Source: Bacteroidota bacterium
GTDB lineage: Bacteria > Bacteroidota > Bacteroidia > Chitinophagales > Saprospiraceae
Assembly (NCBI GenBank): GCA_018222965.1
Contig: JAAEZH010000002.1
Span: forward strand, 98,636-137,158
Length of the DNA stretch: 38,523 nt
Direction of reading: 5' to 3'
Shown here: positions 26,557 through 33,624 of the stretch, piece by piece
How positions within the stretch are numbered: position 1 is the first letter of the stretch
How the letters are laid out: every line of letters begins with the position of its first letter
Program-made: the position numbers and the translations under genes
Notes under the pieces: generated by a model
What the model saw: the letters and a program-made list of their open reading frames with translations, nothing else
Database searches by the model: none
Told to the model about the DNA's origin: nothing

Positions 26557-27852
26557 ATGAGAAAAGCCACCCTATTTCTGGGAACAACCCTGCTGGAAAG
26601 CCTAATCCGGGAAAATGACTTCATGGCTGGCAGCCTTGCTCTTTTACAACTGTGCAAGGGGGAAGCAGCTTTGTACGAGGCCTGGTTCTCCCTGATTTCT
26701 TTGCATGAGTTGAAGCAAACAGTTTCAGTAGGCGAGTTGCAGGATTTGACCTCTACTTTGAAGGAGCACAATGTACGGCTCCTCCTTCACAAGACTCCCA
26801 GAGAGGTAGACTATTTTGCCATCAACCAGAAGCATTTAAACAACTTCCAATTGCAAAATGAATATGAATTGTACAATCTATTGCTGTACAGTCAGTCCTC
26901 TCTGGAGCATTTTGTAAGCTGGAGTATGGCCGACACCATAAAGCACCATGTCCGGGATTCCCTGATACGGGACTACTTGTCCAGCGGGTATCGACCTTAT
27001 CGCCATGTTGAGATCCATTCCCCCAATTATTTTCTGGCTTCGGCCGAATTTTATGCCGTGTCAAGAGAGGCGATACTGGCGCAAAGTCAAAAGAAATCAA
27101 TCAGTGGCTTTGTCCAAAATAAATTCGTGTATGAGCAAATCCAAAACTCGGGATTAGCCTTTCTGAAGGAACACGGTATTACCTGTGAGACAACTACCAT
27201 GCCCGACGAAAAAGTCCGCGATCAACGAGTGCCAAGGCTGCCCTTGCAATCGGATGAACTGGAAGTTGCCATTCGTTCCTACCAAAAAGAAATTGATGCG
27301 GAAGAAATTCCATTGCTGCGGTTTAAATCTGATACCGTCAGCTTTGACATGGATTATCACTTGTTTAAAATCCAAATTAATTCTGGTCGGGAATGGCTCA
27401 AAAATATCATGGAAGACCTTATCTTTTATCGACCGCTGAAAGAGGAACTGGATTTGTCTAAAGAAGCCTATAATGCCCGCAAAACGGCAGCCTTGATGAA
27501 CCATTTTGCGAAAGCCGTAAAACCTCGTCTTGACGGAGAAGAGGTCTTTGATTTTCCGGGCTTTAGTCCCGGCGATGTGCGATGGGAGGGAACCAATAAC
27601 TTTGAAGGGGCGCTTGTCAACTCATTCATGGATGTGTACCAACCGTATCTGGTTAAAAGGGAAGCCATTGATCTGGCAGAGATGTTAATGGGAGAGAAGT
27701 ATAAAAACTACCGGTTGTTTCAGACCCATGTCGAGTGGACCAGCTTGCATCATTACGGAGAGGGAAGTGTGGATTCGCGCAACACACTCTTACTGTTGGA
27801 TCACGAAGCCGATCATGCATTTTTGATTTTGATTAATTGTTATATAGATTGA
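26557..27852 (+). CDS. Unknown protein with a possible degenerate PIN-like N-terminal domain
   Basis: I do not recognise this 431-residue protein. The first roughly 150 residues have the order of a PIN nuclease domain: a strand ATLFLGTTLLESLI where PIN proteins have FLDTN, a WFSLISLHELKQ segment like the IS..ELxx strand-helix, and NEYELYNLLLYSQSSLEHFVSW like the helix and strand before the last acidic residue. The first catalytic Asp position is Gly, so it is probably inactive or misassigned. The remaining 280 residues match nothing I know and contain no membrane segment. There is no signal peptide. It is tightly coupled to the S41 gene, with a 13-base gap, and is followed 24 bases later by a small membrane protein gene. 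Confidence 0.7.
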   Translation: MRKATLFLGTTLLESLIRENDFMAGSLALLQLCKGEAALYEAWFSLISLHELKQTVSVGELQDLTSTLKEHNVRLLLHKTPREVDYFAINQKHLNNFQLQNEYELYNLLLYSQSSLEHFVSWSMADTIKHHVRDSLIRDYLSSGYRPYRHVEIHSPNYFLASAEFYAVSREAILAQSQKKSISGFVQNKFVYEQIQNSGLAFLKEHGITCETTTMPDEKVRDQRVPRLPLQSDELEVAIRSYQKEIDAEEIPLLRFKSDTVSFDMDYHLFKIQINSGREWLKNIMEDLIFYRPLKEELDLSKEAYNARKTAALMNHFAKAVKPRLDGEEVFDFPGFSPGDVRWEGTNNFEGALVNSFMDVYQPYLVKREAIDLAEMLMGEKYKNYRLFQTHVEWTSLHHYGEGSVDSRNTLLLLDHEADHAFLILINCYID

Positions 27853-27876
27853 TTTTTTAAATTTGACGGAAAACCA

Positions 27877-28359
27877 ATGAAAACAATGAAATTCCTATCC
27901 CTTTTAGCGATAATTCTGTTATCCGCCAACCTGTCTATTGCACAGGAAATAGAAATGAAAAAATCTTTTGGAGGATACAACTTCTACCAGAACGGCGAGC
28001 ACCTGAATAAAGGAGAATTGTATGATGCTTTGGCACCAAACCCCGAATCATTATCCATGATGCAAAACGCTCAAAACACGGAACTTTTTAGTACGATCTT
28101 GGGTTTTGCGGGCGGTTTCTTTATCGGTCGGACACTAGCGCAAGTCGTAATTTCCGGAGAACCAAACTGGGCAGTGGGAGGTATTGGAGCGGGCCTGGCC
28201 CTTATTTCTATTCCACTTTCTTCGAATGCCAAACAAAAAAAGATACAAGCCGTAAAACTGTTTAATGAATCGCTTGATTCTGAATCCTTTTTTGAATATA
28301 AACCAGAATATAGGATTGTGACTTCCGGAAGCGATTTTAGGTTATCCATTTCCTTTTAA
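27877..28359 (+). CDS. Conserved small exported membrane protein, unknown function
   Basis: The 160-residue protein has a signal peptide (MKTMKFLSLLAIILLSANLSIAQ). An FGGYNFYQNGEHL motif and ALAPNPESL follow; both recur in a Bacteroidota family of unknown function. Two glycine-rich hydrophobic segments come next, about 68-90 (LFSTILGFAGGFFIG) and about 103-122 (WAVGGIGAGLALISIPL), separated by GEPNW. A charged NAKQKKIQAVKLFNESL helix ends the membrane part. It lies 24 bases after the PIN-like gene and converges with the hydrolase gene 26 bases on. Confidence 0.75.
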   Translation: MKTMKFLSLLAIILLSANLSIAQEIEMKKSFGGYNFYQNGEHLNKGELYDALAPNPESLSMMQNAQNTELFSTILGFAGGFFIGRTLAQVVISGEPNWAVGGIGAGLALISIPLSSNAKQKKIQAVKLFNESLDSESFFEYKPEYRIVTSGSDFRLSISF

Positions 28360-28385
28360 TGGTATGAATGGAGAGATGGATTAAC

Positions 28386-29318
28386 TTAACCTTCCAAATA
28401 CAACAGCACATCTTTACCCGTCTCCTCCGGTATTTCCTCCATCGGTACATGGCCTGCATCGGGATATAAAATCAACCGACTATTGGGAATAGAATCGCGA
28501 AACAAAGGGGCATGGTCCGGACTGATCCAGGTATCCGCCTCTCCCCACAGTATTAGGGTAGGAGAAGCTACGCTTGTTAGCGACGGACGACCATCTGCCC
28601 AGAAATTTTGATTCAGACGGTCAATGAACGCTCGGCGGTTGCCTTCGCGTAGTTGGAGATTAAAGTATCGGTCAACCAGCGCATGTGTAAGCCGGCGATC
28701 CTCTCCATAGGCATCCAGCAGACTTTCCTCCACCAGAAACCGGGGTGTGATCCAGCGTACCAACGGACTGAGCAACTTATTTTTTGCCAGTCGAATGGCC
28801 AATGGCGTGTAATCTTTCTTTCCCTCAATCCCTGCCGGATCAACCAGAATGAGCTTTTTTATCCAATCGGGATTCTCCGCTGCAAAACTCCAGGCAATTG
28901 CTCCGCCCAATGAGTTTCCGGCCAGGTGAAAAGTGTCTTTGATTTGCCTTTCGGCGAAAGCCAAAAGCAGCTCTCCATACCGGGCCGCATTATAAATTTC
29001 GCTCGGGTCTGGTCCGGTGAGGCCATATCCCGGAAGATCCAGGCTGTAAACTTTGTAGCTTTTACTCAGGACTTCAGTCCAGGCTTCCCAGGTATGCAGA
29101 CTGGAACCCGTTCCGTGTAATAGCAAAATGGGATCTCCATTTCCGGTTTCCCGAAAATGCACCTGCATGCCTTCCCATTCAAAATACTGAGAGTCCGGAT
29201 ACCCATAATCGAAAGCAAGCGATTCGGGCGATCTGTCGGCCTTAAAGAATACCAGGAAGGAACCAATAAACAGGAAAATCAAAAAGAAAAAGATAAAACG
29301 AAAGAGCTTTCGAAGCAT
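28386..29318 (-). CDS. Alpha/beta hydrolase, membrane-anchored
   Basis: The 310-residue protein has an N-terminal membrane anchor (about 5-25, phenylalanine rich). The alpha/beta hydrolase fold shows oxyanion HGTGSSLHTW (69-78), nucleophile GNSLGG with Ser136, acid Asp262 in GEADTW and base His290 in AGHVPMEE. It probably hydrolyses an ester or a similar bond at the outer face of the inner membrane; substrate unknown. It starts 8 bases after the RNA methyltransferase gene and shares its transcript. The gene hosts two of the window's repeats: the 48-base repeat (codons 236-251) and the palindromic word (codons for AFAER, 120-124). Confidence 0.9.
   Translation of the reverse strand: MLRKLFRFIFFFLIFLFIGSFLVFFKADRSPESLAFDYGYPDSQYFEWEGMQVHFRETGNGDPILLLHGTGSSLHTWEAWTEVLSKSYKVYSLDLPGYGLTGPDPSEIYNAARYGELLLAFAERQIKDTFHLAGNSLGGAIAWSFAAENPDWIKKLILVDPAGIEGKKDYTPLAIRLAKNKLLSPLVRWITPRFLVEESLLDAYGEDRRLTHALVDRYFNLQLREGNRRAFIDRLNQNFWADGRPSLTSVASPTLILWGEADTWISPDHAPLFRDSIPNSRLILYPDAGHVPMEEIPEETGKDVLLYLEG
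28566..28613 (+). repeat. 48-bp dispersed repeat, copy 2 (inside hydrolase gene)
   Basis: Same sequence as 24711-24758 with four transitions, here in frame between the lid region and the strand leading to the catalytic Asp. It encodes residues 236-251 on the minus strand. Confidence 0.75.
28944..28962 (+). repeat. Palindromic word, copy 3 (19 bases exact)
   Basis: TTGCCTTTCGGCGAAAGCC inside the hydrolase gene, read on the minus strand as AFAER, a different frame from copies 1 and 2. Confidence 0.75.
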
Positions 29319-29326
29319 AGGAGATT

Positions 29327-29983
29327 TTACTTTTTGCGTTCTACATAGGTCTGGGTTACCTTTTCTTCATGACGCTGGATGTATTCACTTAAAAGTGCCT
29401 CCTGCTCGCTTTCCGAAAGAGAGGGGTTCTCGTCATACATGCCTTTTTCCATGCGCTGCCGAAAAGCCTCATACAAACTCACGGCACAGGCCACCGAAAT
29501 ATTTAGACTCTCTACCATACCCACCTGCGGAATGTAAAAGGTGCCGTCGCAAAGGGCGGTTGTTTCGGCAGTTACGCCGTCGTGCTCATTTCCAAATACC
29601 AAAGCGGTGGGAGCACTCAGGTCGAGATTGTGCAAGGCTTTTGCTCCCTCGTCTATCTGCGAACTGAGAATCTGCTTGTACTTCTTTCTGACTTCCACGA
29701 AACAGGAAATAGCATCTGTGTAGTATTGCACATCTACCCAGCGGCGGGTGCCGGCAGAGGTGCGTTTACCCAGTTTAAAGCCTTCCTTCGCCAGATCCGG
29801 CCGGGTATTTAATACAAATATTTCCCCAATACCCACCGAATCACAGGAGCGCATGACCGCACCTATGTTGTGGAGGTCGTGTACGTTCTCCAGAATGACT
29901 GTCAAATCACCCTGCCGCTGACGTACCACCCGTTTGAATTTTTCAAGTCGCCGTGGATTCAATCTGTAGAGTTTTGCTGACAT
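29327..29983 (-). CDS. trmH: TrmH-type RNA 2'-O-methyltransferase (SpoU family)
   Basis: The 218-residue protein has the three SpoU/TrmH knot motifs: ENVHDLHNIGAVMRSCDSVG (32-51, with Asn39 and the catalytic Arg45), ALVFGNEHDGV near 128 and IPQVGMVESLNISVACA near 151. The short N-terminus MSAKLYRLNPRR and the extra C-terminal helices fit tRNA guanosine-18 2'-O-methyltransferase rather than the 23S rRNA enzyme RlmB, but that choice is family-level inference. It would methylate tRNA using S-adenosylmethionine. It is the first gene of a two-gene unit with the hydrolase and is divergent from the CPVC thioredoxin-like gene. Confidence 0.88.
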   Translation of the reverse strand: MSAKLYRLNPRRLEKFKRVVRQRQGDLTVILENVHDLHNIGAVMRSCDSVGIGEIFVLNTRPDLAKEGFKLGKRTSAGTRRWVDVQYYTDAISCFVEVRKKYKQILSSQIDEGAKALHNLDLSAPTALVFGNEHDGVTAETTALCDGTFYIPQVGMVESLNISVACAVSLYEAFRQRMEKGMYDENPSLSESEQEALLSEYIQRHEEKVTQTYVERKK

Positions 29984-30033
29984 GAAGGTAGGGAGTTTTT
30001 GTAAATGCCTGCAAATGCCAAAAACAGGTTTAT

Positions 30034-30064
30034 TTGCAGAAGTTAGGAATCCTAACTATATTTG
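30034..30064 (+). promoter_or_regulatory. Promoter with palindromic operator GTTAGGAATCCTAAC
   Basis: -33 TTG at 30034-30036 and -7 TATATTTG at 30057-30064 are 20 bases apart, a full match to the Bacteroidota promoter. The 15-base perfect palindrome GTTAGGAATCCTAAC (30042-30056) fills the space between them and ends against the -7 box. A bound protein should block transcription. A related site lies before the MarR gene. Confidence 0.75.
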
Positions 30065-30105
30065 TTCCAGTTATATTAATCAACCTCCTAAATAAATCTG
30101 TAATC

Positions 30106-30339
30106 ATGCAAAAATCTATTTTTTACCACGCAGGCTGCCCGGTATGTGTTAGTGCCGAACAGGAAATCGTCCAACTCATCGGATCCGACAGGGTAGAGGT
30201 CGTCCACATCGGGGAAGACCGCAACCGAATCGACGAAGCAGAAAATGCCGGCGTGAAGTCCGTGCCGGCATTGCTTACACCAAACGGCCAGGTTCTGCAC
30301 CTCAACTTTGGGGCCTCCATGGCCGATGTGAAGGGATAA
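30106..30339 (+). CDS. Small thioredoxin-like protein with CPVC motif
   Basis: The ATG at 30106 is preferred because the palindromic promoter lies just upstream and the earlier frame runs through it. The 77-residue protein is a mini thioredoxin/glutaredoxin fold: a strand, CPVC (Cys11, Cys14), a helix, EVVHIG strand, then the cis-proline region SVPALLTP (Pro54) and a terminal FGASMADV. It is cytoplasmic and probably carries thiol-disulfide chemistry in a stress response. It is the first gene of a cluster with MarR and Rrf2 regulators. A strong terminator follows, so it is a single-gene transcript. Confidence 0.82.
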   Translation: MQKSIFYHAGCPVCVSAEQEIVQLIGSDRVEVVHIGEDRNRIDEAENAGVKSVPALLTPNGQVLHLNFGASMADVKG

Positions 30340-30355
30340 CCTTCGCCTAATTCCC

Positions 30356-30392
30356 ACAACACCAATCTGTTACAGGTTGGTGTTGTCTTTTT
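30356..30392 (+). terminator. Rho-independent terminator after the CPVC gene
   Basis: A 14-base-pair stem, ACAACACCAATCTG with CAGGTTGGTGTTGT (one G-U pair, TTA loop, 30356-30386), is followed by CTTTTT. This is the clearest terminator in the window. Confidence 0.88.
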
Positions 30393-30425
30393 GGTTTGCA
30401 CCGAAAAATGCCATTGAGCAATCCA

Positions 30426-30457
30426 TTGGGTTTGTTTGGTAAGGATCGCTAACTTTA
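30426..30457 (+). promoter_or_regulatory. Promoter and second operator copy before the MarR gene
   Basis: TTG at 30426-30428 and TAACTTTA at 30450-30457 are 21 bases apart. Overlapping the -7 box is GTAAGGATCGCTAAC (30439-30453), which agrees with the palindrome upstream of the CPVC gene at 11 of 15 positions. Together they suggest self-repression by the MarR protein. Confidence 0.6.
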
Positions 30458-30477
30458 CAAATATTACAAGCAATGCG

Positions 30478-31080
30478 ATGAGCGAGAGTCCTTTTGATCC
30501 CAATAAGCAATCTGTTAGCCTTTCGGCGAAAATAACCGCCGGTCTGGAGCGCATTTCCGGTGTGTTTAGAACCCTGTTGTGGGAACATGCAAAGAATATC
30601 GGCTTGAGTCCCATTCAGATTCAGTTGCTGATTTTTGTGTCGGCTCACCCTGGAAATTTGGGCACGGTAAGTCACCTCGCCCGGGAATTTGACCTGAGCA
30701 AACCTACCATCAGCGATGCGGTAAGAGTGCTGGCCAAAAAAGAGCTCATTCGGAAAATCCCGTCAACCCGGGACAAACGAGCCTATGGAATCGTACTTAC
30801 ACAAGCCGGCCAAAGTATGGTTAAAGAAACTGAATTGTTTGCCAGCCCGCTTGAGAAGTCGATCGACAAGCTCACCTTGCCTGAGAAGGAACAATTGTTT
30901 TTCAGTTTAAAACAACTGATTTTTACTTTGCACAAAACGGGGGTAATCAGCGTTCAGCGAAGCTGTTTCGGTTGCCGGTTTTATTCGGGAAATAACCAAA
31001 CCCATTATTGCCAATTCCTGGAGCAAAACCTGAAACCCGCAGAGTTGAGAATTGATTGCCCGGAGTTTGAAAAAGCCTGA
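30478..31080 (+). CDS. MarR-family regulator with C-terminal four-cysteine cluster
   Basis: The ATG at 30478 gives 200 residues. A MarR winged helix covers about 28-115 (SPIQIQLLIFV, LAREFDLSKPTISDAVRVLAKKELI, wing RKIPSTRDKRAYGIVLT). The C-terminal extension carries Cys163, Cys166, Cys178 and Cys194 (CFGC, HYC, RIDCPE), which would bind a metal or Fe-S cluster and make it a redox or metal sensor. The palindromic operator copies upstream fit self-control and control of the CPVC gene. The palindromic word lies in codons 14-18 (SLSAK). Strictly, DNA binding to these sites is inference. Confidence 0.85.
   Translation: MSESPFDPNKQSVSLSAKITAGLERISGVFRTLLWEHAKNIGLSPIQIQLLIFVSAHPGNLGTVSHLAREFDLSKPTISDAVRVLAKKELIRKIPSTRDKRAYGIVLTQAGQSMVKETELFASPLEKSIDKLTLPEKEQLFFSLKQLIFTLHKTGVISVQRSCFGCRFYSGNNQTHYCQFLEQNLKPAELRIDCPEFEKA
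30518..30531 (+). repeat. Palindromic word GCCTTTCGGCGAAA, copy 4 (inside MarR gene)
   Basis: The only copy in a plus-strand gene. It keeps the same orientation as the other four and is read as SLSAK. Confidence 0.7.
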
Positions 31081-31089
31081 AAAAGAATA

Positions 31090-31133
31090 AATCGGACTGT
31101 ATTGTCCGATTTACAAAGTATTTTTATCTTCGT
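31090..31133 (+). promoter_or_regulatory. Rrf2 promoter with operator AAATCGGAC-N6-GTCCGATTT
   Basis: The arms AAATCGGAC (31090-31098) and GTCCGATTT (31105-31113) are a perfect 9-base inverted repeat. TTG at 31103-31105 and TATCTTCG at 31126-31133 are 20 bases apart, so the operator covers the -33 box. A repressor bound here would shut the promoter. The sequence core is TCGGA-N8-TCCGA. Confidence 0.75.
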
Positions 31134-31146
31134 CAAAATTTAAACA

Positions 31147-31581
31147 TTGTTTTCAAGAGCATGTGAATATGGAATCAGAGCCTGCATCCATCTTGCCCAA
31201 ATATCAAAAGAGGGGGGAAGGAGCAGCCTGAAAGCAATAGCTGCTGCAATTGACTCCCCGGTAGCTTTTACGGCTAAAATCCTCCAAACCCTTGCCCGGG
31301 AGGAAATAATTGTCTCGGTTAAAGGGCCAAATGGAGGATATGAGGTAGAGGCCTCCAGATTGGATGTCATAACCCTGGATGATATTGTGGATGCCATAGA
31401 CGGCAATTCCATTTATCGGGGATGCGGCCTCGGGCTGAAACACTGCAATGCCAAAAAGCCCTGTCCGCTTCATTTTCAGTTTAAAAAAATCCGGGATGAA
31501 CTTAAAGAAATGCTTCAGTCTACCTCGCTCAATGATGTTGCCACGGGACTTCACGAGGGACTGGCTTTTTTAAAAAGATAA
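31147..31581 (+). CDS. Rrf2-family regulator with NsrR/IscR-type cysteines
   Basis: The 144-residue protein begins with TTG, and no in-frame ATG lies at the right position. The N-terminus MFSRACEYGIRACIHLA is canonical for Rrf2 proteins. A winged helix covers about 1-75 (FTAKILQTLAREEIIVSVKGPNGGY). The Fe-S ligands are Cys93, Cys100 and Cys106 (YRGCGLGLKHCNAKKPCPLH), as in IscR and NsrR, so it probably senses nitric oxide or redox through a 2Fe-2S cluster. The predicted start of transcription is only a few bases before the TTG, so the mRNA has almost no leader. Likely targets are its own promoter and the site at 31605. Confidence 0.87.
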   Translation: MFSRACEYGIRACIHLAQISKEGGRSSLKAIAAAIDSPVAFTAKILQTLAREEIIVSVKGPNGGYEVEASRLDVITLDDIVDAIDGNSIYRGCGLGLKHCNAKKPCPLHFQFKKIRDELKEMLQSTSLNDVATGLHEGLAFLKR

Positions 31582-31604
31582 GAACACGTTTTTTTGGCTT
31601 TATA

Positions 31605-31633
31605 TCGGATAAATATGTCCGACTTTAAGTTTG
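31605..31633 (+). promoter_or_regulatory. Second Rrf2-type site TCGGA-N8-TCCGA with -7 box
   Basis: TCGGATAAATATGTCCGA (31605-31622) repeats the architecture of the Rrf2 self-operator: same half sites, same 8-base spacing. It is followed directly by TAAGTTTG (31626-31633), an exact TAnnTTTG box. No TTG is placed at -33. It sits 24 bases after the Rrf2 stop and could drive the haloperoxidase gene. Confidence 0.6.
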
Positions 31634-31901
31634 AAAAAACGGTTTTAACATAGGAACCAATACCTAAATAAGGGCTGATTAACATAGCCCAACAACCAAA
31701 TTAAACCTTTGATATTAACTTAGATCTGTTGGAGATTACTCTTGTTGCAAACACAGACAGGTTGACTTTTGATTGAGTTGTGATGAAGGAGCATCCCGAT
31801 TCTATCGGCACGCCACGGAAGAACAACAAAGAACAAAAGCAACCTTTGCCTGGCACAATCCAAAGGGAAAATCCCAAACAGGTTCTTAATCTGTTAGACC
31901 C
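31634..31901. other. Long leader before the first haloperoxidase gene
   Basis: No gene is supported in this 268-base stretch. A small hairpin CCGAT-TCT-ATCGG lies at 31796-31808. If transcription starts at 31605-31640, the mRNA would have a leader of about 260 bases. I see no known riboswitch pattern. Confidence 0.4.
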
Positions 31902-33269
31902 ATGAAAAAGATTAACATTGCCCTATGTGCCCTTTTTTTGCTCTTTGGTTCCTGCTCAAAAGATGATGAGATTCTGATTTATAATGAGCCGGCCTCTCTT
32001 TATACCCACAACATTCCATTGGTGTGGAATCAATTGTTCCTCGAAGTGGAAAGGTACAGTCCGGGATACAGACCACCGATTTCAGCCCGTAGTCATGCAT
32101 TAATCAATTATATGGCTTACGAGTCAGTTGTGCCGGGCAGCGAAGGAATTTACAACAGTTTGTCCGGGCAATTTCAAGGACTATCCATTCCGCAGCCCCA
32201 ACCTGATCGGGAATACAACTGGGAGGTTTGCCTGAATGCTGCTTACGAAATGGGGTTTGAACTCTTTTTTCCGGTTGCCCCTTCCGAACAACAATTTTTG
32301 ATGCTCGATGTAAGCCACGCCCTTAAGGCCGAATTGCAGCAACAGGTTGCAACAGCCACTTATCAACGTTCCATTGAATATGGCCAGAGCGTAGCACAGG
32401 CTATTTATGATTGGTCAACTGCCGATGAGTGGGGACATGAATCCTACCTGACCAATACGGATCCGCAGTATGTACCGCCTTCCGGCGAAGGGCTCTGGGA
32501 ACCTACCTTTCCCGATTACCTCGATGCCCTGCTCCCGCACTGGGGAAAAGTAAGAACCTTTGCAGCACTGTCAACTGATATAGTTCCACCCCCGCCTACT
32601 TTTAGTACAGACCCTTCCTCTCAACTGTACCTGGAAGCCATGGAAACCCGCAATCTGGTTAATGATATAAAAGCAGGGGAGCGCCAGGAGGATTTGTGGA
32701 TAGCTGAATTCTGGAGCGATGATTGCCCCATCCTGACTTTTACCCCTGCCGGCAGATGGGTGAATATACTCAATCAACTTATTGGGATTGAAAGACCCGA
32801 TATGATGGAGACCGTTGTAGCTTACACCAAACTGGGTATGGCACTTTCTGATGCAGGCGTAAGATGCTGGGGCGAAAAATACCGGTTTAACTGCCTGCGG
32901 CCTATTGATTATATTCGTGAGAACATGGGCGACGAAAATTGGAATACAATCATGTGCCCCGATGGATCAGGTGGATTCTATACTCCAAACTTCCCGACTT
33001 ACCCTTCCGGCCATGCGACCTTCGCCGGAGCCGCAGCTGTTATCCTGGAAGATATTTTTGGTAGTGATTATACCTTCACCGATCGAAGCCACGAAGGAAG
33101 AACTGAATTCAACGGTACGCCCAGAACTTTCAATTCCTTCCAGGAAATGGCCATTGAAAACGGTTACAGCCGGGTGCCGCTGGGAGTGCACTTTCAATCA
33201 GATTCAGATGCAGGCCTGGATTTGGGAAATGTGGTCGGACTACGGGTAAAAGCTTTGCCCTGGAAATAA
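31902..33269 (+). CDS. Vanadium-dependent haloperoxidase-like (PAP2) lipoprotein, copy 1
   Basis: The 455-residue lipoprotein has a lipobox at Cys18 (LLFGSC). The C-terminal half carries all three vanadate/phosphate-binding motifs of the haloperoxidase / PAP2 superfamily: K-x6-RP (Lys326, Arg333-Pro334), PSGH (Ser369, His371) and SR-x3-G-x-H (Arg424, His430). The N-terminal half is helical with Trp-rich DEWGHESYL. Members either oxidise halides with hydrogen peroxide or act as acid phosphatases; sequence alone does not decide. Export as a lipoprotein and the redox regulators upstream favour an oxidative role, by inference. A close paralog of equal length lies at 35098-36465. Confidence 0.9.
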   Translation: MKKINIALCALFLLFGSCSKDDEILIYNEPASLYTHNIPLVWNQLFLEVERYSPGYRPPISARSHALINYMAYESVVPGSEGIYNSLSGQFQGLSIPQPQPDREYNWEVCLNAAYEMGFELFFPVAPSEQQFLMLDVSHALKAELQQQVATATYQRSIEYGQSVAQAIYDWSTADEWGHESYLTNTDPQYVPPSGEGLWEPTFPDYLDALLPHWGKVRTFAALSTDIVPPPPTFSTDPSSQLYLEAMETRNLVNDIKAGERQEDLWIAEFWSDDCPILTFTPAGRWVNILNQLIGIERPDMMETVVAYTKLGMALSDAGVRCWGEKYRFNCLRPIDYIRENMGDENWNTIMCPDGSGGFYTPNFPTYPSGHATFAGAAAVILEDIFGSDYTFTDRSHEGRTEFNGTPRTFNSFQEMAIENGYSRVPLGVHFQSDSDAGLDLGNVVGLRVKALPWK

Positions 33270-33279
33270 ACAAACGCTA

Positions 33280-33624
33280 ATGGCAGCAGACAATATAGGA
33301 CTAACACTGACTGATATTTTTATCCTCAAACCCGATTCATCGGGCTTTTCAAAAGCTATGCTGTCTGCTTCCAGTTTAAACCCTAAGTTTATTCAGCTTG
33401 TCGCGAATAAATTTGACCTTCAGTTTGTAAGCCCGGATCAGGAATTTAGTGGGAACACGTGTTTTGCTCAAAACGACTCATTGCTCCCGGGCTACAAACA
33501 GTTTTTTACAAAGGCCGATGTGCTTAATATTGTTTTTAAACAGCACAACAAAAAACGGGTGAAAGCAGATGAAATGGTACACATTTCATCGCACGACTTT
33601 AACCAACTCCAATCAGAATCATTT
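33280..33624 (+). other. Open frame joined to the formyltetrahydrofolate cyclo-ligase gene, unknown status
   Basis: The reading frame of the cyclo-ligase is open for 115 codons upstream, from an ATG 10 bases after the haloperoxidase stop. Chance openness over this length is low at this base composition (about 0.001 by a simple codon model). Against coding, family members are about 190 residues, a hairpin with T-run lies inside it (33331-33349), and the predicted peptide matches no domain I know. It may be a fused N-terminal domain or an untranslated leader. Confidence 0.4.
33331..33349 (+). terminator. Weak terminator-like hairpin
   Basis: CCCGA-TTCA-TCGGG followed by CTTTT, 61 bases beyond the haloperoxidase stop. 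Stem of five base pairs, short T-run. Confidence 0.45.
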
